Shown here: in pieces, positions 40,988 to 49,453 of the stretch
Numbering within the stretch: position 1 is the first letter of the stretch
How the letters are laid out: the number at the start of each line of letters is the position of its first letter
Virus record (IMG/VR): IMGVR_UViG_3300042731_007310
Span: 20,479 to 84,478 of that record
Reading direction: 5' to 3' (one strand)
Source: a virus
DNA: 64,000 bases
The notes under the pieces: generated by a model
What the model saw: only the letters and a program-made list of their open reading frames with translations
Told to the model about the DNA's origin: nothing
The model's database searches: none
Position numbers and translations under genes: made by a program

Positions 40988-43159
40988 ATGCCTTCAAGAG
41001 AAATAATAGTACCATCATTTGATTTTAGCGCTTTCTATTATCCGCAAATATTAGAAGCACTGATTATTAGAAAAAGAATCGATGTTCCGGAACTAACCGA
41101 TGAAAGTGATTTTGAACCATTTATCCAATTACTTCGATCGTTTGCGCTAGTTGGTCATCTAAATAACGTTTTATTAGATATGGTAGCGAACGAAAATACG
41201 CTTCCCACTTCTAGTCTCGTTCAGACCGTTAGAGATATGCTTAATTTGATAGACTACAAATTGGCTTCAGCTTCACCAGCTACTACGGAATTGGTATATG
41301 AACTAAGTAAAGTTTTTACTTCAAGTTTTCAGATCGTTTCTGAAAATGCACAAGCGGCAACAGAGATAGAAGGTGATAATCCTGTTATCTATTTTGAATC
41401 ACTTTTAGGAATCACAATAGATAGAACGGATCAATTTACTTCTGTTCAATCTGTTGACGGTGGAACGTTTAGCGATCACACAACGCAAGCAAATTCAGGA
41501 TCAAATTTCACACCTTGGCCTAGTCCGGTAACTGGTGATGCATTGTATTTTGGTCATTCAAGCGTAATGTGGGATAAGTTGAATATAGACGTTGTAACAG
41601 CAATGTCTAATATCGTTGGTATTTGGGAATACTACGAAAATGATCTTTATGACATTCAACCAACTTCTGTTACTGATATAGGTGGTGGTAATCTAGAATT
41701 TGATTTGACTAGTCTATTAGGCACAAGCGATAGACGTGGTACTGTTGTAAGGGTTTCATTGAATGAAACTGGCGTTTATGAAGATGTAACATCAACTTGG
41801 AGCGGTAGTAAAAACATAGCTACTACTGGATTATTAGGTCAAACAAGTCCCTCAACAGATGAAGAAGATTATACGATAGGATCTGAATGGACTGAATTTG
41901 CTTTGGAATCACAACTTAGTTTCAGTGACGGAACGGCAGATTTGATTCAGGACGGTGATGTAGAATTTGTATTACCGCAAAACGAATTGAACAACTGGCA
42001 AAAAACAGAAATAAATTCAATAGAAGCCTTTTGGATTAGGTACAGAATCATAACTGTTAGTGGTCCTTCTTCGCCTACCTTGAATAGGTGTAGAATGGAT
42101 ACCGGAAAACAGTATGCTATATCAGACGTTGTTCAAGGAAGAACGGTTAGTGATGATCCACTTGGTTCTTCAAATGGCGCGCAAAATCAATCGTTCGAAA
42201 CTACACGCGATTATTTTATAGATGGTAGCGAAACAGTAACGATAGATTCTGAAGAATGGACGCGAGTTGACAATTTTCTATCTTCAGGTCCACAAGATAA
42301 GCACTATATTTTAAAATTAGGGGATAATGATCGAGCAACTATTAGAACCGGTGATGGTGTAAATGGTAGAATACCATCAATCGGTCAAGGAAATATTTCT
42401 ATAGAGTATAGATATAATGCTGAAGAAGACGGAAACGTAGGCGCAAACACCGTAACGGTAGACAAAACAGGTTTGACGTATGTGAATTCTATATTCAATC
42501 CACGTCAAGCTGGTGGGTGGGCTCAAGCTGAAGGTGCAACCGATGAAAGCCTAGAAAGAGCAAAGCTAACAGGTCCGGCTAGTCTGAGAGTAAAAGAAGT
42601 TGCATTGAATGGTGATGACGCGATTGTTTTGACACAATCGTTTGTTGCGTCTGATGGTTCTTCGCCATTCAGTAGAGCAACATTTATAGAAGAAGGTTTT
42701 GGAGAAAAAACTTTAGAATTGATAGTGGTTGGATCTGGTGGTGTTATTCCTACCGGAAATCAACTTGAAGAATTGGCATTGTATTTCAATGGAGACAAAT
42801 TTGCTAATCCACAGATTCCAAAAAGATATGTAGCAAACAACGAAGTTGTTCCAGTTGCCTTTGAACCTAAAACGATAGATGTAACCGCTGTAGTTACCGC
42901 ACCTGAAGGCGTTACAGCACAAGCTATAATAAACGGTCTAAACCAGGTTGTTCAACCTGAAGCATTGAAGAGTGACGGTGTTACATATGAATGGAGTTTT
43001 GGTGATAGCGTTCCGGTTTCTAGGCTTATACACGAAATATTTAGTGTAGATGATAGAATAGAAGACGTTGATATATCGGTTCCGTCTTCTGATGTAGCGC
43101 TAGGAATAAGAGAGTTACCGGTATCTGGTACGTTTTCGATAACGATTCAGGAATCATAA
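40988..43159 (+). CDS. baseplate wedge protein, gpJ/gp6-like
   Basis: 723 residues, longer than P2 gpJ and similar to large-phage gpJ/gp6 homologues. Family marks: FDFSAFYYPQILEALI near the N terminus, IEYRYNAEEDGNVGANTVTV and GATDESLERAKLTGPASLRV in the core, ending in domains with IDVTAVVTAPEGVTAQAIIN. The insert of about residues 140-380 (with ISDVVQGRTVSDDP) is the extra part. Forms the wedge that surrounds the hub. Confidence 0.85.
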   Translation: MPSREIIVPSFDFSAFYYPQILEALIIRKRIDVPELTDESDFEPFIQLLRSFALVGHLNNVLLDMVANENTLPTSSLVQTVRDMLNLIDYKLASASPATTELVYELSKVFTSSFQIVSENAQAATEIEGDNPVIYFESLLGITIDRTDQFTSVQSVDGGTFSDHTTQANSGSNFTPWPSPVTGDALYFGHSSVMWDKLNIDVVTAMSNIVGIWEYYENDLYDIQPTSVTDIGGGNLEFDLTSLLGTSDRRGTVVRVSLNETGVYEDVTSTWSGSKNIATTGLLGQTSPSTDEEDYTIGSEWTEFALESQLSFSDGTADLIQDGDVEFVLPQNELNNWQKTEINSIEAFWIRYRIITVSGPSSPTLNRCRMDTGKQYAISDVVQGRTVSDDPLGSSNGAQNQSFETTRDYFIDGSETVTIDSEEWTRVDNFLSSGPQDKHYILKLGDNDRATIRTGDGVNGRIPSIGQGNISIEYRYNAEEDGNVGANTVTVDKTGLTYVNSIFNPRQAGGWAQAEGATDESLERAKLTGPASLRVKEVALNGDDAIVLTQSFVASDGSSPFSRATFIEEGFGEKTLELIVVGSGGVIPTGNQLEELALYFNGDKFANPQIPKRYVANNEVVPVAFEPKTIDVTAVVTAPEGVTAQAIINGLNQVVQPEALKSDGVTYEWSFGDSVPVSRLIHEIFSVDDRIEDVDISVPSSDVALGIRELPVSGTFSITIQES

Positions 43160-43162
43160 AAA

Positions 43163-43882
43163 ATGGCCTTATATGAAAGAACAATTGATGATAGCGTAAG
43201 CGTTTACGATGCTATTACACAAGAACGTATTATAGCTGATTCTGTATCGGTCAATGACTCTATCATTGCGCAAAAAATAGAAACTCTAGAAATATCCAAT
43301 GCTCGCGTTTTGACACCAACAAAAGTAAGAATAGATTTTTCGGCACCAGCGGTTATTAATTCAGCCTTGCAAGATCCGAATAGTTACACGTTCAATGCTG
43401 TTTCGGCTGGTGCGATTGATGTTATACCTCAATCCGTAGATTTGCCACCAGGTCAAACAAATCCTTCTTTCGTTGAAGTCAACGTCACAGAACATACTGA
43501 TGGATCAATTTATTCTGTAGAAATTTCCAGCGACATTAGGGGTGCAAACGGCGAAGTTGGTGGTGGTCCGGCTAAACAATATGCTGGTTCTGGTGAACCA
43601 CCTACAGTTATACTTGTTCTTGCAACTAACAAAAATCATGTTCAAGTATATTTTAGTGAAACTATACTAAATAATACTTCTGCTAATGACATAAACAATT
43701 ATGTTTGGGATAATGGACTTCAAACATTAGAAGTTGAAAGTGTTATTGAAAATGTAGTTACTCTGAAAACTAATAATCAAACAGAAGGCGATATCTATAA
43801 CCTTACAGTAAAAGGAATATTGTCTACGATACTATATGATTCAATTGGAACATCAGACCAAATAAGCGTGAGTTTACTATGA
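43163..43882 (+). CDS. baseplate-region protein carrying the same repeat as the giant fibre protein
   Basis: 239 residues. The N terminus has two repeat units (RTIDDSVSVYDAITQE and ADSVSVNDSIIAQK) and the C terminus one more (YDSIGTSDQISVSLL). The middle is a pair of Ig-like/Big_5-type domains (NARVLTPTKVRIDFSAPAVI, then VQVYFSETILNNTSANDINN). The repeats match those of 21750-26660, 17 kb away. Lies between gpJ and gpI; could join fibre and baseplate by repeat-repeat contacts (inference). Confidence 0.6.
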   Translation: MALYERTIDDSVSVYDAITQERIIADSVSVNDSIIAQKIETLEISNARVLTPTKVRIDFSAPAVINSALQDPNSYTFNAVSAGAIDVIPQSVDLPPGQTNPSFVEVNVTEHTDGSIYSVEISSDIRGANGEVGGGPAKQYAGSGEPPTVILVLATNKNHVQVYFSETILNNTSANDINNYVWDNGLQTLEVESVIENVVTLKTNNQTEGDIYNLTVKGILSTILYDSIGTSDQISVSLL

Positions 43883-45105
43883 CAATTCAAGATACCGCTG
43901 GAAATCTGTTTGTAACCCAAACATCACCGATGATCGGGTATATACCGTTATCTACGCTTACGGGTCAAGAATTAACGCTAAAAATCTATCCGTTTATATT
44001 AGAAGTAATAAGACAAGAAGATCAAGATAATGGCGCTCAATTTTTGGAAAGATTTTTAGAAGGTCCACAAGAAATGTGGTCTACTATAGACCAAAAGATA
44101 AAAAGCCTTCCGAATTTATGGTCTATAACAAAAGTAGAAGATAGGTTCCTTCCGTATCTAAAATGGATAGTTGGGTGGACTTCTGTACTAGATTATATAA
44201 CAGATGAATTGGATTCAGATACGCTAAGACGCTTGATAGCGGCTTCAGTTCCATTTTGGAAGGAACGTGGTACAGAAAATTCGATTATAGACATTCTTCG
44301 TCTAACAACGGCTGCAAGGCTAAGAGTATGGAATTGGTTTGATCTAAGATATATTGTTGGTGACATTGCAATGGGAGAAGAACATAAGGGGTACGATCCT
44401 TGGATGTTATCGCTTCCGGGTCCACCAAACTATGAAGAAAACAGATACAATGTAAGGATAGTTGATAACGGAAGTTTGAACAGAAAATTGGTTAGAGATT
44501 TGGTTAGACTGACAAGACCTGGAGGTGAACGCGTTACGATAAGCTATATTGGTTTTCTAGATATGTTTCTAGTTGACGACGATGATAGCCAATGGGATCA
44601 CAATGGTGTTGGAACAACAGTTGTAGAAGACGGATTGATGAAGCTTAGTAGTGGTGAAGACGCGGTTGTAAGCTTAGACGGATCCGATAATTGGTCCAAT
44701 TATGTTGTGACAACGCGTGTTAGGGGTGAATGTTTTTATCATTTCTACAGAACCGCTTCAACAGATTATTATTATATTCATTTAGATATAGCAAACAACG
44801 CGCTTCGTGTTGGTGTAAATCTAGCCGGAACACCAACAGTTTTGTCATCAATAGACATGTACACAACTTTCGGTGTATACTTAGATCCCGATTTATTTTA
44901 TTCTTTGAGAGTTGAAGCAACACCGGAAGGAAGTGCGACACGAATAAAAGTTTATTTTGATGCAAATCAAGCTTTCAGTTTGTCAGATTCAACACACGTT
45001 CAAGGGTCCGTTGGATTGTTATCGGGTTCCGGAACATTGGAAATAGATGAAGTTGAACTTTTCTTCAATCCACTAGAAACGGATGAGATAGACATCAACA
45101 GTTAG
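43879..45105 (+). CDS. tail protein I-like baseplate protein with C-terminal lectin-like domain
   Basis: 408 residues. Residues of about 20-230 match the gpI/gp7 type: EVIRQEDQDNGAQFLERFLE, LPYLKWIVGWTSVLD (preceded by RF), then AASVPFWKERGTENSIIDIL. The C-terminal 160 residues (SNYVVTTRVRGECFYHFYRT ... GLLSGSGTLEIDEVELFF) look like a concanavalin-A/LamG-type sandwich that may bind glycans. ATGA overlap upstream; the distal fibre follows. Confidence 0.75.
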   Translation: MTIQDTAGNLFVTQTSPMIGYIPLSTLTGQELTLKIYPFILEVIRQEDQDNGAQFLERFLEGPQEMWSTIDQKIKSLPNLWSITKVEDRFLPYLKWIVGWTSVLDYITDELDSDTLRRLIAASVPFWKERGTENSIIDILRLTTAARLRVWNWFDLRYIVGDIAMGEEHKGYDPWMLSLPGPPNYEENRYNVRIVDNGSLNRKLVRDLVRLTRPGGERVTISYIGFLDMFLVDDDDSQWDHNGVGTTVVEDGLMKLSSGEDAVVSLDGSDNWSNYVVTTRVRGECFYHFYRTASTDYYYIHLDIANNALRVGVNLAGTPTVLSSIDMYTTFGVYLDPDLFYSLRVEATPEGSATRIKVYFDANQAFSLSDSTHVQGSVGLLSGSGTLEIDEVELFFNPLETDEIDINS

Positions 45106-45114
45106 GAATTGGCC

Positions 45115-48100
45115 ATGACAACAGGTTCAGAATTTGTAAGTATCACAAATAAAAAACTTTTGGGTTTTCAAGACTTTGGATCTCGATTTTTTGATTACCT
45201 AAACGAAAATATCCGTGAAGCGATAGATAGGCTTTTCATTCAGGGAAGCTTCACAGAAAAGGTTCCATTATCCAGTTCCGGAACCGATCAAGTTCAAATC
45301 GATTTGAAACCTACTGAAGGTGATGGCGTTGTTCATGATGGAAATGGACACATTATCGATTTAGAACAAATCGATAGAACGGCGATTTTTGACAACTTGA
45401 CCGGAACAACCTATGAAGTTGGTGCGGCTTATCTCGGATATCCTGAAGAGATTCGAATCAATCCAAATACCGGTAAACCAGAATATGATAGGTATGTTGA
45501 CGGTGTTGGTGTTGAAGCTGAACCTGATTCAGTTACAGATAACGGATCAAACATAACTTTCAGAGTTGATTCATTGTTTGAACAAGGTGTTTCGGTGGCA
45601 GATCACACCGGAAGAATTGTAAGAGTATTCAAAAAACAATTGGCTGATGGCGCTACCAGTGCGGCTATTGCAATTGAGACCTGTACGGTGTTTTATGGTG
45701 GTGGACAAAACCAAATTACAACCACTGGATTACTAGGCCAAACAAGTGTATCAACAACCGCTTCTGACTATTATGTTCAACTAGTAGGAATTATAGTTCT
45801 AAAAAATACGGCTACAAATAGACCTACTCAATCACCGGATAGTGTTTTCTTCGCTGGAACAGTGGCCGGTAATACTGGTGCAACACCTACGGTTTTTGAT
45901 ATAACAAATCAAAATCGTATTGATGCTCAATCGGCTTCTTCTATGGCATTTACGCCTTATACTGGTGCGGCTCCTATTTCATGGGCTCTTTCTGCTACTG
46001 ATGTTCAATCGGCATTAGAAGAAATAGTTGACGATCTAACTAGTACGGCTGGTGGTGCAAATTTGATTCGTATATCTTCAGCCGCATTCACACAAAGTAA
46101 TCCTTCTTCATCTCTATCATGGGGTGGATTAGGAACAAGTGGTGATGAATTGTTTACCAAATTGACGGACGCTGATCGTCAAATAGTTCGATCTCGATTT
46201 GGAATAACTCATTCTGCTAATACCGGAACCATGCAAGCGGATATACAAGGCGTCAATGACATTATCACTTCGTGGGGTATTGAAAAACATTTTTTGAAAG
46301 GCGCTGGTGCTCTTAGTTTTACTTCGTCCAATATGGATAAGACGAAGATTCCGTCAATCGAAGGTGAAACTCCACTAAAAACAAAATTGAATGCACCTTC
46401 AGGGGTTTCAGCATTCAATTGGTATGGTGTTTTCAGAGATATGCAACTTGGAACAACATTATATTCTATATTAGGTGAGGATGGACCATTCCACGCTCAA
46501 AATTGTTTGATCGCTCCAAATGCATTTCAACATTATGGTGGTGGAAACGCTACTGGTGGTGGTGCTTTAGGCGGAAACGAAGCTAGTTCAATGAGAAGTT
46601 GCCACGTTCCTGATGTTCTTTCTGGATCTGGAACGCCGTTATCAAACGGAACATTTCAGGTGATTACTAACAATGCTGGTGTTAGCGTTGAATATTTTTC
46701 GAATTGTGTTTTTATAAACGAAACTAACGGATCGCCTGTTCTTTACACAGACGGATCACCATATCAAAATAGTTATGCTGTTTCTAGAAAAAAGGTTTTC
46801 ATAAATTGTGCGTTCATTCAAAAAGAAGGCGATCAGTATTGTCTAAATATCGACGGTGATGATATTCATTTTATTGGTTGTGTAATAGCAATTGACGCTG
46901 GTGATTCTGGAAATTATACAGAAGCAATAAGACTTACGAGTGGTAATCGAAAAGTTTCTTTCACTGATTGTTACATCTATTCCGATAGTGGAAAACTCGT
47001 TTCTTCCCCTGCTATTTCAAGCAGAACACTACAAAGAACGTTTACGCGTTGTCACTTTTCCGGTGTTGAGGCAGATAGGGATAATACCGATCAACCTTGT
47101 ATGATTGATACCGAAGGTGTTGATTACATTGATTGTAGTTTCAATTTGAATGCTACGTTTATGAGGTTCACTGGTGCAACTAATCAAACAATTCAAATAA
47201 AAGAAGGCACTCTGAGAAATTGTAAGTTTAGAAAAGCAAGTGGAACTACTGATGAAGCAACCATGCATAGCTACGAATGGATTTTGTTTCAAGACTGCAA
47301 AATTCAAAATCTCCTTGTAGATCTTAGAAATTTTGATGCAGATAGAGATCTTTCTGGTTCCGATTCATACCCTTCGTTTGTAAATTTTACAGATTGTGAA
47401 GTAAGGGGATTTGAATTTAATTGCATACCAGATTCATATATTACTACCACACCGACATGGAATTTTATCAATCTAAGGGGTAGGACTAGTATATCTGATA
47501 TGTTATTTGCTACTGATTTCGACACATCATTAGGTAGTCAAAATCCAGATGAATGTATTGTTATAACCGGTGATGATTGTAAAATAGAACATGCTAGATT
47601 TGAATTTGTAAATTCCGCTAGACCACCTGAACCTACTGCTAATGGATATATATTGGTTATAGGTGAAAGATGCGTATTAGACGATCTTTATTTATATGGC
47701 TATGGTGGTCAATGGTATTTTACTAGCACAACACCAAACTATACTAGTTATGCTCGTTGGTTTATATATCAATCTCCAAGAGCCCATAATTTACAGATTA
47801 GCAGAATTAGAAGCGCACAAGGTTCTAGTGGAATGTTCAATACTAAACTTGTACAATTCAATGGAACTACTGGAATACCTACTAATGGTGGATCAGTAAA
47901 GAATTGTGATGTTTATTTTGAGGGCGAATGTATGTTTATAGACGCTGATACATATTGTCAAGCCTTGCAAATAGTATGTAATAGGGTTTATGCTTCTACC
48001 GCAGCCGCTATGCCAAATAACCAATGGGTTGATTTGAATGCGGCTGATTATTCTATCGTTGCAGACAATATCTTTTTGAGTGAATACACAACTACACCAG

Positions 48101-48171
48101 CTATTCAAAATACTGGAACGGCGGCTATAAACCATGATAACATTTTACAGGCTAGTGTGACCCTTCCGTAA
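45115..48171 (+). CDS. tail fibre / receptor-binding protein with right-handed beta-helix
   Basis: 1018 residues from ATG 45115 (AGGA about 9 bases upstream). The N terminus (residues of about 1-60) probably attaches to the baseplate. Residues of about 440-960 show regular Cys/Asn/Asp-containing turns (HAQNCLIAPNAFQHYGGGN, FINCAFIQKEGDQYCLNIDG, VDYIDCSFNLNATF, FVNFTDCEVRGFEFN) characteristic of a parallel beta-helix fibre or tailspike. A catalytic depolymerase site could not be identified. Likely host recognition. Confidence 0.8.
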   Translation: MTTGSEFVSITNKKLLGFQDFGSRFFDYLNENIREAIDRLFIQGSFTEKVPLSSSGTDQVQIDLKPTEGDGVVHDGNGHIIDLEQIDRTAIFDNLTGTTYEVGAAYLGYPEEIRINPNTGKPEYDRYVDGVGVEAEPDSVTDNGSNITFRVDSLFEQGVSVADHTGRIVRVFKKQLADGATSAAIAIETCTVFYGGGQNQITTTGLLGQTSVSTTASDYYVQLVGIIVLKNTATNRPTQSPDSVFFAGTVAGNTGATPTVFDITNQNRIDAQSASSMAFTPYTGAAPISWALSATDVQSALEEIVDDLTSTAGGANLIRISSAAFTQSNPSSSLSWGGLGTSGDELFTKLTDADRQIVRSRFGITHSANTGTMQADIQGVNDIITSWGIEKHFLKGAGALSFTSSNMDKTKIPSIEGETPLKTKLNAPSGVSAFNWYGVFRDMQLGTTLYSILGEDGPFHAQNCLIAPNAFQHYGGGNATGGGALGGNEASSMRSCHVPDVLSGSGTPLSNGTFQVITNNAGVSVEYFSNCVFINETNGSPVLYTDGSPYQNSYAVSRKKVFINCAFIQKEGDQYCLNIDGDDIHFIGCVIAIDAGDSGNYTEAIRLTSGNRKVSFTDCYIYSDSGKLVSSPAISSRTLQRTFTRCHFSGVEADRDNTDQPCMIDTEGVDYIDCSFNLNATFMRFTGATNQTIQIKEGTLRNCKFRKASGTTDEATMHSYEWILFQDCKIQNLLVDLRNFDADRDLSGSDSYPSFVNFTDCEVRGFEFNCIPDSYITTTPTWNFINLRGRTSISDMLFATDFDTSLGSQNPDECIVITGDDCKIEHARFEFVNSARPPEPTANGYILVIGERCVLDDLYLYGYGGQWYFTSTTPNYTSYARWFIYQSPRAHNLQISRIRSAQGSSGMFNTKLVQFNGTTGIPTNGGSVKNCDVYFEGECMFIDADTYCQALQIVCNRVYASTAAAMPNNQWVDLNAADYSIVADNIFLSEYTTTPAIQNTGTAAINHDNILQASVTLP

Positions 48172-48193
48172 CCAATAAAAAGGAGATATGAAA

Positions 48194-48544
48194 ATGGAAA
48201 TGGTTCAACAATATGTATTGCCTCATTGGCCATTCCTTGTAATGGCCTTGATATTGGCAAGTGTTGGAAAAGTGATGAAGGAAAAGGTTTGGACAAAAGA
48301 GAAAGCCGCTAAAGGTAAATTCTTTTGGTGTATGCGCGCATTCCTTCCGTTACATGCCCCTATAACCGGTGTTGTGGTGGCCCTAATCGGCCACTTATTT
48401 GGAGATATGCCGGTTTCCCCTGGTGTAGAAGGACTTCCAGCTATCATGCTTTATTATGCCGGTTCCGGTTGGTTATCATCTTACATCTATTCACTTGGAA
48501 AACATTTTTTGAAATCGCGCGGAATCAAAATAAATTCAGCGTAA
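48194..48544 (+). CDS. holin candidate
   Basis: 116 residues from ATG 48194, chosen because AGGAG lies 8 bases upstream (ATG 48188 is too close). Hydrophobic helices at about residues 9-25 (WPFLVMALILASVGKVM), 52-70 (LHAPITGVVVALIGHLFG) and 81-101, with a charged C terminus. A position right after the fibre and before the spanin-like genes fits a holin that lets the amidase (4744) reach the wall. Assigned by topology and context only. Confidence 0.55.
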   Translation: MEMVQQYVLPHWPFLVMALILASVGKVMKEKVWTKEKAAKGKFFWCMRAFLPLHAPITGVVVALIGHLFGDMPVSPGVEGLPAIMLYYAGSGWLSSYIYSLGKHFLKSRGIKINSA

Positions 48545-48603
48545 ACCTTGGTGGTGTGGTATATTACTAATTGAAGTGACCGAAGGGTCGAGATTGATTG
48601 GTA

Positions 48604-48975
48604 ATGTCGATACTCCTAAAAATCGGGTCTTGGATCAAAACCGCTGCTAAGTGGATTTGGTCCAGACCTGTTGTCTTAGCGTCTATTATTGGTGCGATCG
48701 TCGGTGGATTCTTCATTTATAAGTCGAATAAGAACACAATCGACAATCTAAAAGACGCGGTTGAAGTTCATAAAGCAAAGTCGAAGATTGCGAAGAATAC
48801 AGCTAAAGTCGAATCCCTTGAAGCGCGCGCTAACGAAAAGGCACAAAAAGCCAAAGAGTTGAAGCTAGAAATAGCGGCTAGTAAAAGACGCGTTGTTGAA
48901 ATCAACGAAAAAAAGCCTGTAGAAGGGATGAACGACGATGAAGTTGCGAAACTTTTTAGCGATTCTGGTTTGTAG
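48604..48975 (+). CDS. inner-membrane spanin-like protein
   Basis: 123 residues from ATG 48604. One N-terminal transmembrane helix (WSRPVVLASIIGAIVGGFFI, residues of about 20-39) is followed by a long Lys/Glu/Ala coiled coil (residues of about 45-105), the shape of an Rz-type i-spanin. It overlaps the next gene by 38 bases in another frame, as spanin pairs often do. No clear SD. Confidence 0.55.
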   Translation: MSILLKIGSWIKTAAKWIWSRPVVLASIIGAIVGGFFIYKSNKNTIDNLKDAVEVHKAKSKIAKNTAKVESLEARANEKAQKAKELKLEIAASKRRVVEINEKKPVEGMNDDEVAKLFSDSGL

Positions 48976-49417
48976 TCTATCATTGTTTATCGTGTCAAAC
49001 TGGCCTTCTAAGGCGTTCGCTTGTGACACGATCGAGAATGCGACTTTGGAATCTAGTTGCGTTGTGATGGCAAGGGAAGGCCAAAGGGGTGTATGGTTTT
49101 CGTTTTCGGAAGCTGAACGACTTCGGAAGGCAAGTTTGATAGTTCCTGAACTTCAACTTCAGATAAAAAAGTTTGAACAATCTGAAATTGAGAAGAATTC
49201 GGAAGTATCAAATTTACGTGAAGCGTTGAAGCTACAGAAGGAATCAACAACCACTCTAGAATCTACGGTAGAGACCTATGTCAAACAGACACGTGAAGCG
49301 AAAGAAGATGCGGCTGAAGCCCGTGAAGCGCTTGACGCTTGGTATCGATCATGGTGGTTTCTAACGGGCTTAGGAGCCGTTTTAGGCACTGGCGTTACAC
49401 TTGCGATTGTACTGTAA
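48938..49417 (+). CDS. secreted coiled-coil protein with C-terminal membrane helix, spanin-like
   Basis: 159 residues. A cleavable-looking signal (LAILVCSLSLFIVSN, then AFA before Cys29), a coiled coil at about residues 75-130, and a C-terminal transmembrane helix (WWFLTGLGAVLGTGVTLAIV). Cys29 directly after AFA could be lipidated, but the box is not canonical. A lipid-anchored N terminus with a C-terminal helix would be the layout of a one-protein u-spanin. Its overlap with the upstream spanin-like gene is unusual for that type. Confidence 0.5.
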   Translation: MKLRNFLAILVCSLSLFIVSNWPSKAFACDTIENATLESSCVVMAREGQRGVWFSFSEAERLRKASLIVPELQLQIKKFEQSEIEKNSEVSNLREALKLQKESTTTLESTVETYVKQTREAKEDAAEAREALDAWYRSWWFLTGLGAVLGTGVTLAIVL

Positions 49418-49453
49418 TTCATCGACGATAAAAGATATCGGATACATCTAGTT
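49416..49453 (+). promoter_or_regulatory. putative leaderless promoter H (AATTCATCG, 18-19 bases, TACATC)
   Basis: AATTCATCG at 49416-49424 overlaps the stop of the spanin-like gene. Exactly 29 bases lie before GTG 49454. TACATC at 49443-49448 takes the -10 position. No SD precedes the helicase gene. It would start the replication operon. Confidence 0.65.
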
